From the NCBI GenBank assembly GCA_029262975.1, contig JAJCYJ010000967.1, positions 1-9,863 on the forward strand: a DNA stretch of 9,863 bases, written 5' to 3'. The notes beneath the pieces were generated by a model. The model saw only the letters and a program-made list of their open reading frames with translations, was not told the DNA's origin and did no database searches. The stretch is from Saprospiraceae bacterium (GTDB lineage: Bacteria; Bacteroidota; Bacteroidia; Chitinophagales; Saprospiraceae). Positions 1 to 6,657 of the stretch are shown here, piece by piece (the stretch's first letter is position 1; each line of letters opens with the position of its first letter). A program made the position numbers and the translations under genes.

Positions 1-941
1 TGTACACAGCTGACCCTTCGACACATTTTTTTAACGGAAAAATCTATATCTATCCGTCGCATGATATCGAAGCTGGAATTCCTTTTGATGATTTAGGAAG
101 TCATTTCGCCATGGAAGACTATCATGTAATTTCGATGGATAGCATCGATAGTGAAGCAATTGACCATGGGGTGGCTTTACATGTTAGCGATGTTCCATGG
201 GCAGAAAAACAAATGTGGGCGCCAGACGCAGCACATAAAGATGGAAAGTATTACCTCTATTTTCCGGCAAAGGCACCGGATGGTATTTTTCGAATAGGTG
301 TGGCAGTTAGCGATAGCCCAACCGGACCTTTTATTGCCCGGCCTGAAGCCATAAAGGGCAGTTACTCCATTGATCCGGCAGTTTTCGAGGATGATGATGG
401 CAGTTATTATATGTATTTCGGGGGCATTTGGGGTGGTCAGCTTCAAAAATACCGCAACCACGAATATGACGAAGCGAATGAACTTCCAAAACCGGAAGAA
501 CCTGCTCTGTTGCCGATAGTTGCCAAATTAACGGATGATATGTTAGAGTTTGCCGAAACCCCTAGGGAGGTTCAGATTTTGGATGAGAACGGTAACTTGT
601 TTTTAGAGCAGCATAACGATAAACGCTTTTTCGAAGCCGCCTGGCTACACAAATACAATGGAAAATATTACTTCTCGTATTCTACTGGTGATACCCATTT
701 TATCTGCTATGCTACTGGCGACAGTCCGTACGGCCCCTTTGTCTATGGCGGGCGAATATTAAATCCTGTTGTAGGTTGGACCTCACACCATTCGATATGT
801 GAGGTAAGGGGGAGGTGGTATCTATTCTATCATGATTCGAGTCTATCAAAAGGAGTAACGCATCTTAGGTCGGTTAAGGTAGCGGAAATTAAATATCAGG
901 CCGATGGTAGCATTGAAACATTAAATCCCTATAGGACATAA
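1..941 (+). CDS. Glycoside hydrolase family 43 protein (5' end cut off by window)
   Basis: Likely a five-bladed beta-propeller enzyme that removes arabinose or xylose from plant polysaccharides. The frame is open from base 3, well before the first ATG at 111, so the real start lies outside the window; 312 residues are visible, near the usual size of a GH43 domain. All three GH43 acidic residues are present: the catalytic base Asp in ADPS (codon 12-14), the pKa-modulating Asp in SIDPAVF (codon 372-374) and the general acid Glu in FFEAAW (codon 633-635). VAVSDSPTGPF and the late TSHHSICE, whose histidine is usually near the central metal ion, also fit. The stop is TAA at 939-941. The subfamily and exact substrate (arabinofuranosidase or xylosidase) cannot be read from motifs alone. 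No neighbouring SusC/SusD or other carbohydrate genes are visible. It looks intact and unrelated to the accessory genes downstream. Confidence 0.92.
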   Translation, partial: YTADPSTHFFNGKIYIYPSHDIEAGIPFDDLGSHFAMEDYHVISMDSIDSEAIDHGVALHVSDVPWAEKQMWAPDAAHKDGKYYLYFPAKAPDGIFRIGVAVSDSPTGPFIARPEAIKGSYSIDPAVFEDDDGSYYMYFGGIWGGQLQKYRNHEYDEANELPKPEEPALLPIVAKLTDDMLEFAETPREVQILDENGNLFLEQHNDKRFFEAAWLHKYNGKYYFSYSTGDTHFICYATGDSPYGPFVYGGRILNPVVGWTSHHSICEVRGRWYLFYHDSSLSKGVTHLRSVKVAEIKYQADGSIETLNPYRT

Positions 942-1057
942 ATTGGAAACGACTTAGATGCCAAATTCCGGGGAACGCTTTCTCGGGGATCCTGTAAGAA
1001 TTTCATTTCTGCAAGGGAGCCAGATTTACGGAGTGCCTCTGCCGTTATCTTAACGAA

Positions 1058-1178
1058 TTCCTGCTCGCCGAGACGTGGAAGTCATGTTTGCCTTTACTTA
1101 ATGAATTCCTCCTTGCCGTTATATAAACAACATCGTGCTAGCCGAGACGTGGAAGTCGCGCCTGCCGTTGTATAAACA
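1058..1178. repeat. Two imperfect copies of a ~30-bp interspersed repeat
   Basis: Copy A starts near 1061 and reads GCTCGCCGAGACGTGGAAGT; copy B starts near 1135 and shares GCCGAGACGTGGAAGTC. Each is flanked by related GCCGTTATATAAACAA-like pieces (about 1040, 1125, 1164), so the larger unit is roughly 75-100 bp. Related copies occur at 6290-6322, 6451-6484 and, more degenerate, 6503-6526. This looks like a dispersed non-coding repeat family. Its function is unknown. Confidence 0.7.
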
Positions 1179-1190
1179 AATTCCCCGCTC

Positions 1191-1211
1191 TTGGAGATCT
1201 GTGATCTCCAA
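1191..1211. repeat. Perfect 9-bp hairpin
   Basis: TTGGAGATC, a 3-nt TGT loop, and the exact reverse complement GATCTCCAA. It follows repeat copy B and has no run of T after it, so it is a poor Rho-independent terminator. It could be a short palindromic repeat unit. Confidence 0.6.
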
Positions 1212-1279
1212 TTATATCTTAACCCCTTAGGCTAAAAAGAAAACTGTGTTTTCGGTTATGATATCACTGTATACCAGAC

Positions 1280-1364
1280 GTGCACTCAGTCCACCGTTGA
1301 AAGGTGTGAATGGTCTGTAATAGGCATTATGGGTGAAGGTTAAGATCAATATCTTTAAAACAAT
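1280..1364. repeat. Long repeat, copy 1 (partner at 6569-6721)
   Basis: By hand alignment, 1301-1364 matches 6658-6721 at 60 of 64 positions with no gaps, ending in an identical stretch that includes GATCAATATCTTTAAAACAAT. The preceding GTGCACTCAGTC (1280-1291) also recurs at 6569-6580. In the second locus this upstream part is expanded by a tandem duplication. Homology stops sharply after 1364. Confidence 0.85.
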
Positions 1365-1473
1365 TGGTTCTTCGCCCTTGGCAATGGGTGGACCAAACTT
1401 CATCATAGCTCTTGACTTATGTTCATTTTTTTTCATTCGCCAAATGAAGGAGCGCTCTTCAATTTTATTAAAG

Positions 1474-1495
1474 TCAGAGTGCCAGAGCACTCTGA
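1474..1495. repeat. Perfect 9-bp hairpin
   Basis: TCAGAGTGC, a 4-nt CAGA loop, then the exact reverse complement GCACTCTGA. There is no T-tract after it. It lies between the long repeat and the GC-richer piece. Role unknown. Confidence 0.5.
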
Positions 1496-1648
1496 AGCAA
1501 CTGAACCCGAAGGGAGCGTGGGCCTGTTATGCCAACCCACCCGCTTTCGCAGTTCATTCACTTCGAGCACATTCGTACTCGACCCCTGTCGGGGCGCGTT
1601 CACTCACCCAACGCTTCTTTTGATACTGCATTTACAATGTGTTAACCT

Positions 1649-1903
1649 TTGAAAACAAATAAGTCAACCATCACTCATGGTTTAAGACACAAACCAAGTG
1701 GCAATAGCAATGGTGGGTATTTATGGAAAGGAGAATATTAGGAAAAGGATGAATTCTATCAACCAATATGCATTGAGCATCTTAGTGAATATATTTCTGA
1801 GGATATTCTTCAATACTTAGATTTACCAACAGGCTACAGGTTTTTAAAAGATGAACCGAACTACTAAGATCTATGGTTTGACAAAGATTTATTAAATACA
1901 TAA
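1649..1903 (+). pseudogene. Decayed Imm33-like immunity protein gene
   Basis: One frame encodes a coherent protein broken by two stops. It reads ITHGLRHKPSGNSNGGYLWK, then a TAG at 1739-1741, then a stretch including FYQPICIEHLSEYI and LDLPTGYRFLKDEPNY, then a TAA at 1865-1867, then DLWFDKDLLNT and the natural stop at 1901-1903. Each internal stop is one substitution from a sense codon, the second probably from GAA (Glu). No frameshift is needed. The order of motifs (GY-W-GE, PIC-EHL, LP-GYRFL, Y-D-WFD-LL) resembles small Bacteroidota proteins annotated as Imm33-like immunity proteins against polymorphic toxins. That match is from memory and moderate. There is no usable start codon, and an in-frame TAA at 1643-1645 precedes it, so the N-terminus is also lost. 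No cognate toxin gene is visible. It ends 40 bp before hicA and shows that this spot accumulates toxin/immunity-type cargo. Confidence 0.6.
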
Positions 1904-1907
1904 CAAA

Positions 1908-1938
1908 TTGCTATTTAGTAGCAAATTTGCTACTTTTG
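1908..1938 (+). promoter_or_regulatory. Bacteroidota-type promoter of hicAB
   Basis: TTG at 1908-1910, a 20-bp spacer, then TACTTTTG at 1931-1938, an exact fit to the Bacteroidota -7 consensus TAnnTTTG with a correctly spaced -33 TTG. The -7 box ends only 4 bp before the hicA ATG, so transcription should start at or next to the start codon. Confidence 0.7.
1917..1934. promoter_or_regulatory. Palindromic operator overlapping the hicAB promoter
   Basis: AGTAGCAAATTTGCTACT is a perfect 18-bp palindrome covering the spacer and the first half of the -7 box. A bound dimer there would block RNA polymerase. The HicB protein encoded downstream has a C-terminal helix-turn-helix, so autorepression by HicB or HicAB is the natural reading. 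Binding itself is inferred. Confidence 0.72.
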
Positions 1939-1942
1939 TATC

Positions 1943-2128
1943 ATGACAGCCAATCAGGCAGAAAAATTAGTCACCGCAAAAGGTTGGTATTTTGTTCGGC
2001 AAAATGGAAGTCATAGAATTTACAAACATAATGAGATTCAAGGTATTGTAGTAATACCTTTTCACGGCAAAAAAGACTTGCCAAAAGGGACTTTAAACTC
2101 AATCTTGAAAAAAGCACAACTCAAGTAG
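1943..2128 (+). CDS. hicA: HicA-family toxin (mRNA interferase)
   Basis: A small double-stranded-RNA-binding-fold ribonuclease that cleaves mRNA and stops growth when free of its antitoxin. The 61-residue length is typical. The N-terminus has the family's usual pattern: a helix around EKLVTAKGW, then FVRQNGSHRIYKH with catalytic His24 in GSH. The C-terminal LPKGTLNSILKKAQL matches the family's last helix. The ATG at 1943 gives the expected N-terminal length and lies just downstream of the promoter, leaving no room for a ribosome binding site, so translation is probably leaderless. The hicB ATG follows the stop codon after 2 bp. Nothing suggests the gene is broken. HicA is the toxin and HicB the antitoxin by family; activity here is untested. 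Confidence 0.93.
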   Translation: MTANQAEKLVTAKGWYFVRQNGSHRIYKHNEIQGIVVIPFHGKKDLPKGTLNSILKKAQLK

Positions 2129-2130
2129 GT

Positions 2131-2526
2131 ATGAAAACATTAAATGCAATAATAGAGAGAAGTGAAGATTGCTTTTACGCATATGTAAATCAATTGGATG
2201 GTTGTACAGCAGGAGGTTTAACTTATGCAGAAGTCAAACAGAATTTAGAAGAAATGATAAACATATTCATCTCAGAAGATCCAACTTTAAACCAAAAATA
2301 TGCTGAAGGATTCAAACTTAAATTTGAGGTGAGCCTTGATTCTGTATTCGAATTATTACCAGAGATAAACATAAGCCAACTTGCCATTCTCGGCAAACTC
2401 AATCCAGGATTATTAAGACAATATGTTTCAGGCAGTAAGAAAGCCTCAGAAGCACAAGCAAAAAGGGTAATGGAAGCGATAGATAAACTGGTAAACAAAC
2501 TGAATTCAATATCTTTAACAGCATAA
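2131..2526 (+). CDS. hicB: HicB-family antitoxin with DNA-binding domain
   Basis: Neutralises HicA by masking its active site and probably represses the operon. Residues 1-60 fit the degraded RNase H-like HicB fold: an initial strand (KTLNAIIERSED), FYAYVNQLDGCTAGGLTYAE in the usual position of the substrate-like face, and the EVKQNLEEMINIFI helix. Residues about 78-131 form a helix-turn-helix of XRE-like type (NISQLAILGKLNPGLLRQYV, then SGSKKASEAQAKRVMEAI). The 131-residue length fits the two-domain antitoxin class. It starts 2 bp after hicA, so the two are co-transcribed and probably translationally coupled. Its likely target is the palindrome at 1917-1934. The gene is intact with a single stop. 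Confidence 0.92.
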   Translation: MKTLNAIIERSEDCFYAYVNQLDGCTAGGLTYAEVKQNLEEMINIFISEDPTLNQKYAEGFKLKFEVSLDSVFELLPEINISQLAILGKLNPGLLRQYVSGSKKASEAQAKRVMEAIDKLVNKLNSISLTA

Positions 2527-2850
2527 ACAAAAGGGGACTCCACAGAACATTAGATAAGAAGAAATAGCTCCTTCGTCACTCCTCCTCTTATCATTAGACG
2601 TACGTTAGCAACAAACGAAAGAAATATCTGAACTAAAATTAAAATGACGGTAACAAATAAAATCAAGATGTTCATTTTACAATTCAACCCGGTTTAACGA
2701 TGATTCAACTCAAAATCATTTCTTAATCTATCCAAAGGCTTAATCTTTAGCCTGCTACTATATCGTATTGTTCCTATATTTTAAAACTTATGAAATCAAG
2801 AAACCCTTGTACAATTTAAGTACGGCTGTCAGGAACATTGTAATAATGCC
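2527..2850. other. Intergenic region between hicB and the kinase gene
   Basis: No gene is seen. It has a weak inverted repeat (GATAAG at 2553-2558 with CTTATC at 2587-2592), a short ACGTACGT palindrome near 2599, and an A/T-rich second half. TATATTTT near 2775 is one base off the TAnnTTTG box and could be the promoter of the two-component operon, but no well-placed -33 TTG accompanies it. No Rho-independent terminator follows hicB. Confidence 0.5.
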
Positions 2851-3960
2851 ATGTTAAATTACAATCGAATTAAAATGGAAGTAAATAAAAGGAAACGTAT
2901 AAAACATATAGGCTTTGACGACTTTGGGTTTTCGGTTATAGGCATTCTGATTTTAGGTATTGCTTCGACCTATCTCTTTAATGCGTCAATTTTTGGTCTT
3001 TCTTTTATTGAGGTAATTATAACCTTGGGTGTGATGTTATTCTTTGCCGCAACGTATTGGTTCATTAACAGGGCGGTCATGATTTTTTTACGTAACAAAT
3101 TTCCCGACCTAAAAGATAGTATTCAGCGTATTGTACTTTTATTTCTTGCTATTATTACAACTGTAATTTCAGTCGATTTTATTGGAACAAAATTATTTTC
3201 CTATATAGGGTTAAATGTCAACTATAACTTCCAGGAACGGGGCAAAGCTTTATTATCCATAATTTTCATCAGTATTATGACAATGGCTATCTACGAAGCC
3301 ATTTATTTTTATGTGCGACTTAAAAAATCTGTAAGAGAAGAAGAACAATCGAAGCAAGCCATCATTCAGGCTCAATTGGATGCATTACGCAATCAGGCCC
3401 AACCACACTTTTTCTTTAATACCCTTAATACGTTACGTGATATCATCGATCAAAACTCCAAAGAAGATGCAAAAGAGTTTGTAGACAAACTATCGGACAT
3501 GTATCGCTTTCTTCTGGAAGCGGGCAACGCCAATTTGATTCCACTTCGAGATGAATTAAAATTTTCCAAAGCATATATCCATATACAATCCGAGCGGTTC
3601 GGAGATAATCTGAAATTGAATTGGAATATTCCTGAAGCTTCGCTAGATGCTATGATTGTGCCGATAAGCCTGCAACTTTTATTGGAAAATGCGATTAAGC
3701 ACAATGTGATTTCTAGAGCTAAACCACTAGAGGTAAATATAAATATAATAGATGATTGTATTGTTGTGGATAATAGTATCCAAGTAAAATCGACGCAACT
3801 GTCATCAACGAAAGTTGGTCTCAAAAATATTCAAAAGCGGTACACATTGATTACTGAGAAATCAGTTAAAATAGTAGATAATGGAAATCAATTTTCTGTT
3901 TCCCTTCCCTTATTAAAAACATCAGAACAAAAGAATAGCCATGAAAGTATTGATAATTGA
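2851..3960 (+). CDS. Membrane sensor histidine kinase, LytS/YehU-like (His_kinase family)
   Basis: An inner-membrane kinase that should phosphorylate the response regulator encoded next. Four hydrophobic segments (about residues 25-44, 51-72, 94-113, 134-154) form the sensor part, with no extracytoplasmic domain of any size. A short coiled linker (KKSVREEEQSKQAIIQAQLD) leads to the phospho-acceptor motif NQAQPHFFFNTLN with His186. The ATPase part has the N-box LLLENAIKHN (Asn280) and a G-box around VGLKNIQKRY (Gly323). This is the compact kinase class that pairs with LytTR regulators. A start at 2875 (Met9, MEVNKRKRIKHI) is equally plausible; neither has a ribosome binding site. The 3' end overlaps the regulator gene by 20 bp, showing an operon. 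The signal sensed is unknown, and the lack of a ligand-binding domain suggests a membrane-embedded cue. Confidence 0.93.
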   Translation: MLNYNRIKMEVNKRKRIKHIGFDDFGFSVIGILILGIASTYLFNASIFGLSFIEVIITLGVMLFFAATYWFINRAVMIFLRNKFPDLKDSIQRIVLLFLAIITTVISVDFIGTKLFSYIGLNVNYNFQERGKALLSIIFISIMTMAIYEAIYFYVRLKKSVREEEQSKQAIIQAQLDALRNQAQPHFFFNTLNTLRDIIDQNSKEDAKEFVDKLSDMYRFLLEAGNANLIPLRDELKFSKAYIHIQSERFGDNLKLNWNIPEASLDAMIVPISLQLLLENAIKHNVISRAKPLEVNINIIDDCIVVDNSIQVKSTQLSSTKVGLKNIQKRYTLITEKSVKIVDNGNQFSVSLPLLKTSEQKNSHESIDN

Positions 3961-4693
3961 AGATGAAACACGGGCGGCAAGCCAATTGCAGCTTATGTTA
4001 AAAGCTTGTGACTTCAATTTCGAATTGTTAGATATCATCGATACGGTTGAAGACGCAGTATTATGGTTTCAAAAAAACAGTACCCCTGATCTAGTGTTTA
4101 TGGACATTCAATTGGCCGATGGATTGAGTTTTGAAATATTTCAAACAACAGATGTAGCAGCTCCAATTATATTTACAACTGCTTTCGATCAATATGCCAT
4201 ACAAGCATTTAAAGTAAATAGTGTAGATTATCTGTTAAAACCCATTCAAAAAGATGATTTGAATGCTGCCTTGGATAAATTCTTGAAGTCCAATAAATCA
4301 GCTGCTATCGATCCTTCCATATTAAAGCAATTACTTGGTAGCATGCAGGCACCTCCTAAAAGAGAAGGCTTGTTGGTCAAAGAGGGTAGCGGGTTTGTAC
4401 AAATTAAGGTTTCAGAACTGCTTTATTGTTATTCTGAGGATAGTATCACTTTTGGTGTGACTTCAAACAAGCGCTTTATTATCGATGAAACTATAGATGA
4501 ACTATTAGGTTCATTAGATCAGAACACATTCTATAGAATCAATCGCGGACAAATTGTAGCTAAATTTTCTATTCAGAAAATGGACCCGTATTTCAATCAT
4601 CGGGTTAAACTTTCTATTTCCAATCAACGCGACCAAGAATTTATTGTTAGCAGACCAAAGACAAGCGATTTCAAGAAATGGATGAACAGGTAG
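3941..4693 (+). CDS. LytTR-family DNA-binding response regulator
   Basis: The output partner of the kinase gene it overlaps. Residues 1-120 are a receiver domain: acidic pocket IIEDE (Asp8, Glu9), phospho-acceptor Asp55 in FMDIQL, switch residue in FTTAFDQYAI (Thr79/80) and Lys100 in YLLKPI. Residues about 143-245 form a LytTR DNA-binding domain: LLVKEGSGFVQIKVSELLYC, the TFYRINRGQIVA core and a final VSRPKTSDFKKWM. The 250-residue length is standard for AlgR/LytR-type regulators. The ATG at 3941 lies inside the kinase gene in another frame, implying translational coupling. LytTR proteins usually bind paired direct repeats; no convincing pair was found before the kinase gene or before the Lnt-like gene, so the regulon is unknown. 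All key residues are present. Confidence 0.94.
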   Translation: MKVLIIEDETRAASQLQLMLKACDFNFELLDIIDTVEDAVLWFQKNSTPDLVFMDIQLADGLSFEIFQTTDVAAPIIFTTAFDQYAIQAFKVNSVDYLLKPIQKDDLNAALDKFLKSNKSAAIDPSILKQLLGSMQAPPKREGLLVKEGSGFVQIKVSELLYCYSEDSITFGVTSNKRFIIDETIDELLGSLDQNTFYRINRGQIVAKFSIQKMDPYFNHRVKLSISNQRDQEFIVSRPKTSDFKKWMNR

Positions 4694-4759
4694 CATGGCA
4701 TGTTACAATTCAACTAACCCTAACGATACTTCAGCAAAAATGGCTGTATAGGCAGGTAG

Positions 4760-4792
4760 ATTAAATTGATATTGCACCAATATTAATTTAAT
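4760..4792. promoter_or_regulatory. AT-rich near-perfect inverted repeat just upstream of the Lnt-like gene
   Basis: The left arm ATTAAATTGATATTG (4760-4774) and right arm (4778-4792) pair over 15 positions with a single G:T wobble around a CAC loop. The right arm ends 10 bp before the ATG. It could be an operator for a dimeric regulator or an mRNA hairpin limiting translation. There is no T-tract tail and the stem is AT-only in places, so a terminator for the upstream operon is unlikely. Confidence 0.5.
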
Positions 4793-4802
4793 AAATAGAA
4801 AA

Positions 4803-6287
4803 ATGAAACTGACTAGAAAAATAACATTCGTATCCATCTTATTATTATTTCTTATATTTTCAAACGGGCAATTTTCAGTTTTTTTTGCCATATGGATTTC
4901 CACCTCAATGCTTCTTTTTGCAGTTCGAAAATTAAAGAGATGGCAAGGTTTCTTGTTGGCGTTTTTCACTTTAGGGATAAGCTACTACATAGGTTTTGAT
5001 GTCGCACCATTTTTACCAATTTCCGCATCAATTATTATTGCGGTTATTGTTAGTTTATTTGCCTCAATGCCTTATCTAATTGATTCCTTTTTTTCAAAAA
5101 AACGAAATTCATTTCTGAGCACATTAATCTTTCCCACTGCAGCTGTTTTAATTGAATATTCATATCATCAATTCAATCTTTATGGCACTTGGGGTCACAT
5201 GGCATACACCCAGCAATCACAATATGTTTTAATACAATCTATTTCAGTTTTTGGCATGGGTTATATCACATTTTTAATTACTTGGTTTGCCTCCGTAAGT
5301 AATTGGGTTTATGAGCAAAGAAATGAATGGAAAAATGTAAAAAAGGGAGTACTTATTTATAGTATAGTTTTAGGTTTAACATTCATTTATGGTGGTTATC
5401 GTGTGCAATTTCAAAAACCCAATTCTGAAACTATTCGAATAGCTTCTATTTCTGCATTGGATAGTCTTAACATTATGATTGATAATCAAGGATTAAACAA
5501 CAAAGAAACTGAAAACGAGGTTAAAATTGAAACCAGAAAAAATACATCTAAATTAAACCAATACTTATTTGACAAAAGTATCACAGAAGCAGAAGCTGGA
5601 GCGAAAATAGTTTTTTGGGCAGAAGGTAATGGTGTAATTCTAAAAGAAGATGAAAATGAATTATATGAAAAAGCAAGTCAAATAGCTTTAGCGCAAAATA
5701 TATATTTAGGTATAGCAGTTGCTGTAATTGATCCTTCAAATAGTAAATTTCTTGAGAATAAATTTATTGTATTTAACCAGACTGGTGAAAAAGTTATTGA
5801 TTATTGGAAAGGTATTTCAGTTCCTGGTGCAGAGGCTCCAATTAGCAATAATAAAGCTACTGGAATTCAAAAAATAGAAACTGACTATGGAACTATTGCA
5901 GGGGCAATATGCTTTGATTTAGATTTTCCGCATTATTTAAAAGCTGCGAAAGGTTCTGACATTCTGTTGGCACCAAGTAATGATTATAAAGAAATTAACC
6001 CGATGCACACTGACATGGCTAAGTTTAGAGCCATAGAACAAGGGTTTAATTTCATTCGACAAACGAGCAACGGCTTATCGGTCGGAACAGACTATACCGG
6101 AAAAGTGATAAGCCAAATGGACCATTTTACAGATAATGGTAAAGTACTGATAACGCAACTGCCGACAAAAGGTATTATTACTATATATTCAATTATTGGA
6201 GATAGTTTCATTGTTTTTTGTTTGCTGTTATTAATTTCAATTATCATAATCCTTAAAAATAAAAAGTCAGGAAAAGTAAATGGATAA
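4803..6287 (+). CDS. Apolipoprotein N-acyltransferase-like membrane nitrilase-family protein
   Basis: A membrane protein related to Lnt, which adds the third acyl chain to lipoproteins. Residues 1-205 hold about six or seven hydrophobic segments, including the Lnt-like stretch FNLYGTWGHMAYTQQSQYVL. Residues about 210-455 are a carbon-nitrogen hydrolase domain, and a final transmembrane helix lies at about 466-484. The nitrilase triad is complete: Glu274 (FWAEGNG), Lys336 (YWKGISVPGAE) and Cys370 (GAICFD). E. coli Lnt uses Glu267, Lys335 and Cys387, and its essential Glu343 corresponds in spacing to Glu344 here. The residue two after the cysteine is Asp372 rather than the Glu of Lnt. At 494 residues it is slightly short for Lnt. 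It is probably an accessory paralogue rather than the housekeeping enzyme. It follows the two-component operon by about 110 bp and may be its target, but that is inference. The substrate is unknown. Confidence 0.82.
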   Translation: MKLTRKITFVSILLLFLIFSNGQFSVFFAIWISTSMLLFAVRKLKRWQGFLLAFFTLGISYYIGFDVAPFLPISASIIIAVIVSLFASMPYLIDSFFSKKRNSFLSTLIFPTAAVLIEYSYHQFNLYGTWGHMAYTQQSQYVLIQSISVFGMGYITFLITWFASVSNWVYEQRNEWKNVKKGVLIYSIVLGLTFIYGGYRVQFQKPNSETIRIASISALDSLNIMIDNQGLNNKETENEVKIETRKNTSKLNQYLFDKSITEAEAGAKIVFWAEGNGVILKEDENELYEKASQIALAQNIYLGIAVAVIDPSNSKFLENKFIVFNQTGEKVIDYWKGISVPGAEAPISNNKATGIQKIETDYGTIAGAICFDLDFPHYLKAAKGSDILLAPSNDYKEINPMHTDMAKFRAIEQGFNFIRQTSNGLSVGTDYTGKVISQMDHFTDNGKVLITQLPTKGIITIYSIIGDSFIVFCLLLLISIIIILKNKKSGKVNG

Positions 6288-6289
6288 AT

Positions 6290-6526
6290 TCCAGCACGCC
6301 GAGGTATTGAAGTCACGTCTGCTCTTTAACCGCTGAGCGTAGGTACAACCTACGCTCCATATATTGTACAAGCACGTACCTAATGTTAGGCGTAGGCTGT
6401 GCCTCCGTCCTTATCTGTCTTCGGTAGGGTTCCCATATTTCAACAACATCCTGCTCGCCGTGGTATTGAAGTCATGTTTGTCTTCATATAATCAGCTTTC
6501 TGTAAGCCGCGGCATGGAAGCCGCGG
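6290..6526. repeat. Further copies of the GCCGAGG/TGGAAGTC repeat family
   Basis: Copy C at 6290-6322 (ACGCCGAGGTATTGAAGTCA), copy D at 6451-6484 (CTGCTCGCCGTGGTATTGAA) and degenerate copy E at 6503-6526 (GCCGCGGCATGGAAGCCGCG) match the copies at 1058-1178. Copy C begins 3 bp after the stop of the Lnt-like gene. Copy E carries two self-palindromic CCGCGG boxes. Together with the following long repeat they repeat the order seen at the first locus. Confidence 0.68.
6335..6357. repeat. Perfect 10-bp hairpin downstream of the Lnt-like gene
   Basis: GAGCGTAGGT, a 3-nt ACA loop and the exact reverse complement ACCTACGCTC. It lies 48 bp after the stop codon. The stem is strong enough to stall transcription or protect the 3' end of the mRNA, but no T-run follows (CATATATTG), so it is not a classic terminator. 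Confidence 0.6.
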
Positions 6527-6530
6527 TTTC

Positions 6531-6647
6531 TTCGTTGAATGGACATTTAGTCCATTCGCTGTTTCACAGTGCACTCAGTCTTTTCGTTGAATGGACATTT
6601 AGTCCATTCGCTGTGAACAGTTCACTCAGTCATAAAGTAACTCAGTC
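6531..6647. repeat. 52-bp tandem duplication with two identical hairpins
   Basis: A 32-bp block beginning TTCGTTGAATGGACATTTAG occurs exactly at 6531-6562 and again at 6583-6614, a 52-bp period. Each copy contains a perfect 8-bp inverted repeat, GAATGGAC, ATTTA loop, GTCCATTC (6537-6557 and 6589-6609). Both units end in a CACTCAGTC-type tail, and ACTCAGTC appears three times (6573, 6624, 6640). Confidence 0.85.
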
Positions 6648-6657
6648 ATCCGATAAA

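Larger units (their letters stand above)
942..1648. other. Gene-free region, about 700 bp, rich in short repeats and hairpins
   Basis: No convincing coding region on either strand: the open frames here have no recognisable protein features and run through repeats. The stretch holds two copies of a GCCGAGACGTGGAAGTC motif, a perfect hairpin at 1191-1211, a long repeat at 1280-1364 that recurs at 6569-6721, a second hairpin at 1474-1495, and a GC-richer piece at about 1500-1620 with a small CCCC/GGGG hairpin at 1583-1594. No transposase remnant is recognised. Confidence 0.7.

Noticed and set aside
1058..1178. CRISPR-like array, since short repeats recur with spacers
   Set aside because: Copies are degenerate, spacing is uneven, the spacers resemble each other and no cas gene is present.
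1227..1652. Open frames of 77-96 codons on both strands in the repeat region
   Set aside because: They run through the repeat that recurs at 6658-6721, overlap each other on both strands and have no domain-like composition.
2553..2592. Terminator after hicB
   Set aside because: The stem is only 6 bp with a 28-base loop and no T-tract.
6331..6400. GTTAGGC near 6384 as an attC core next to the 6335-6357 hairpin
   Set aside because: No matching partner box and no cassette structure; a chance match to a short degenerate motif.
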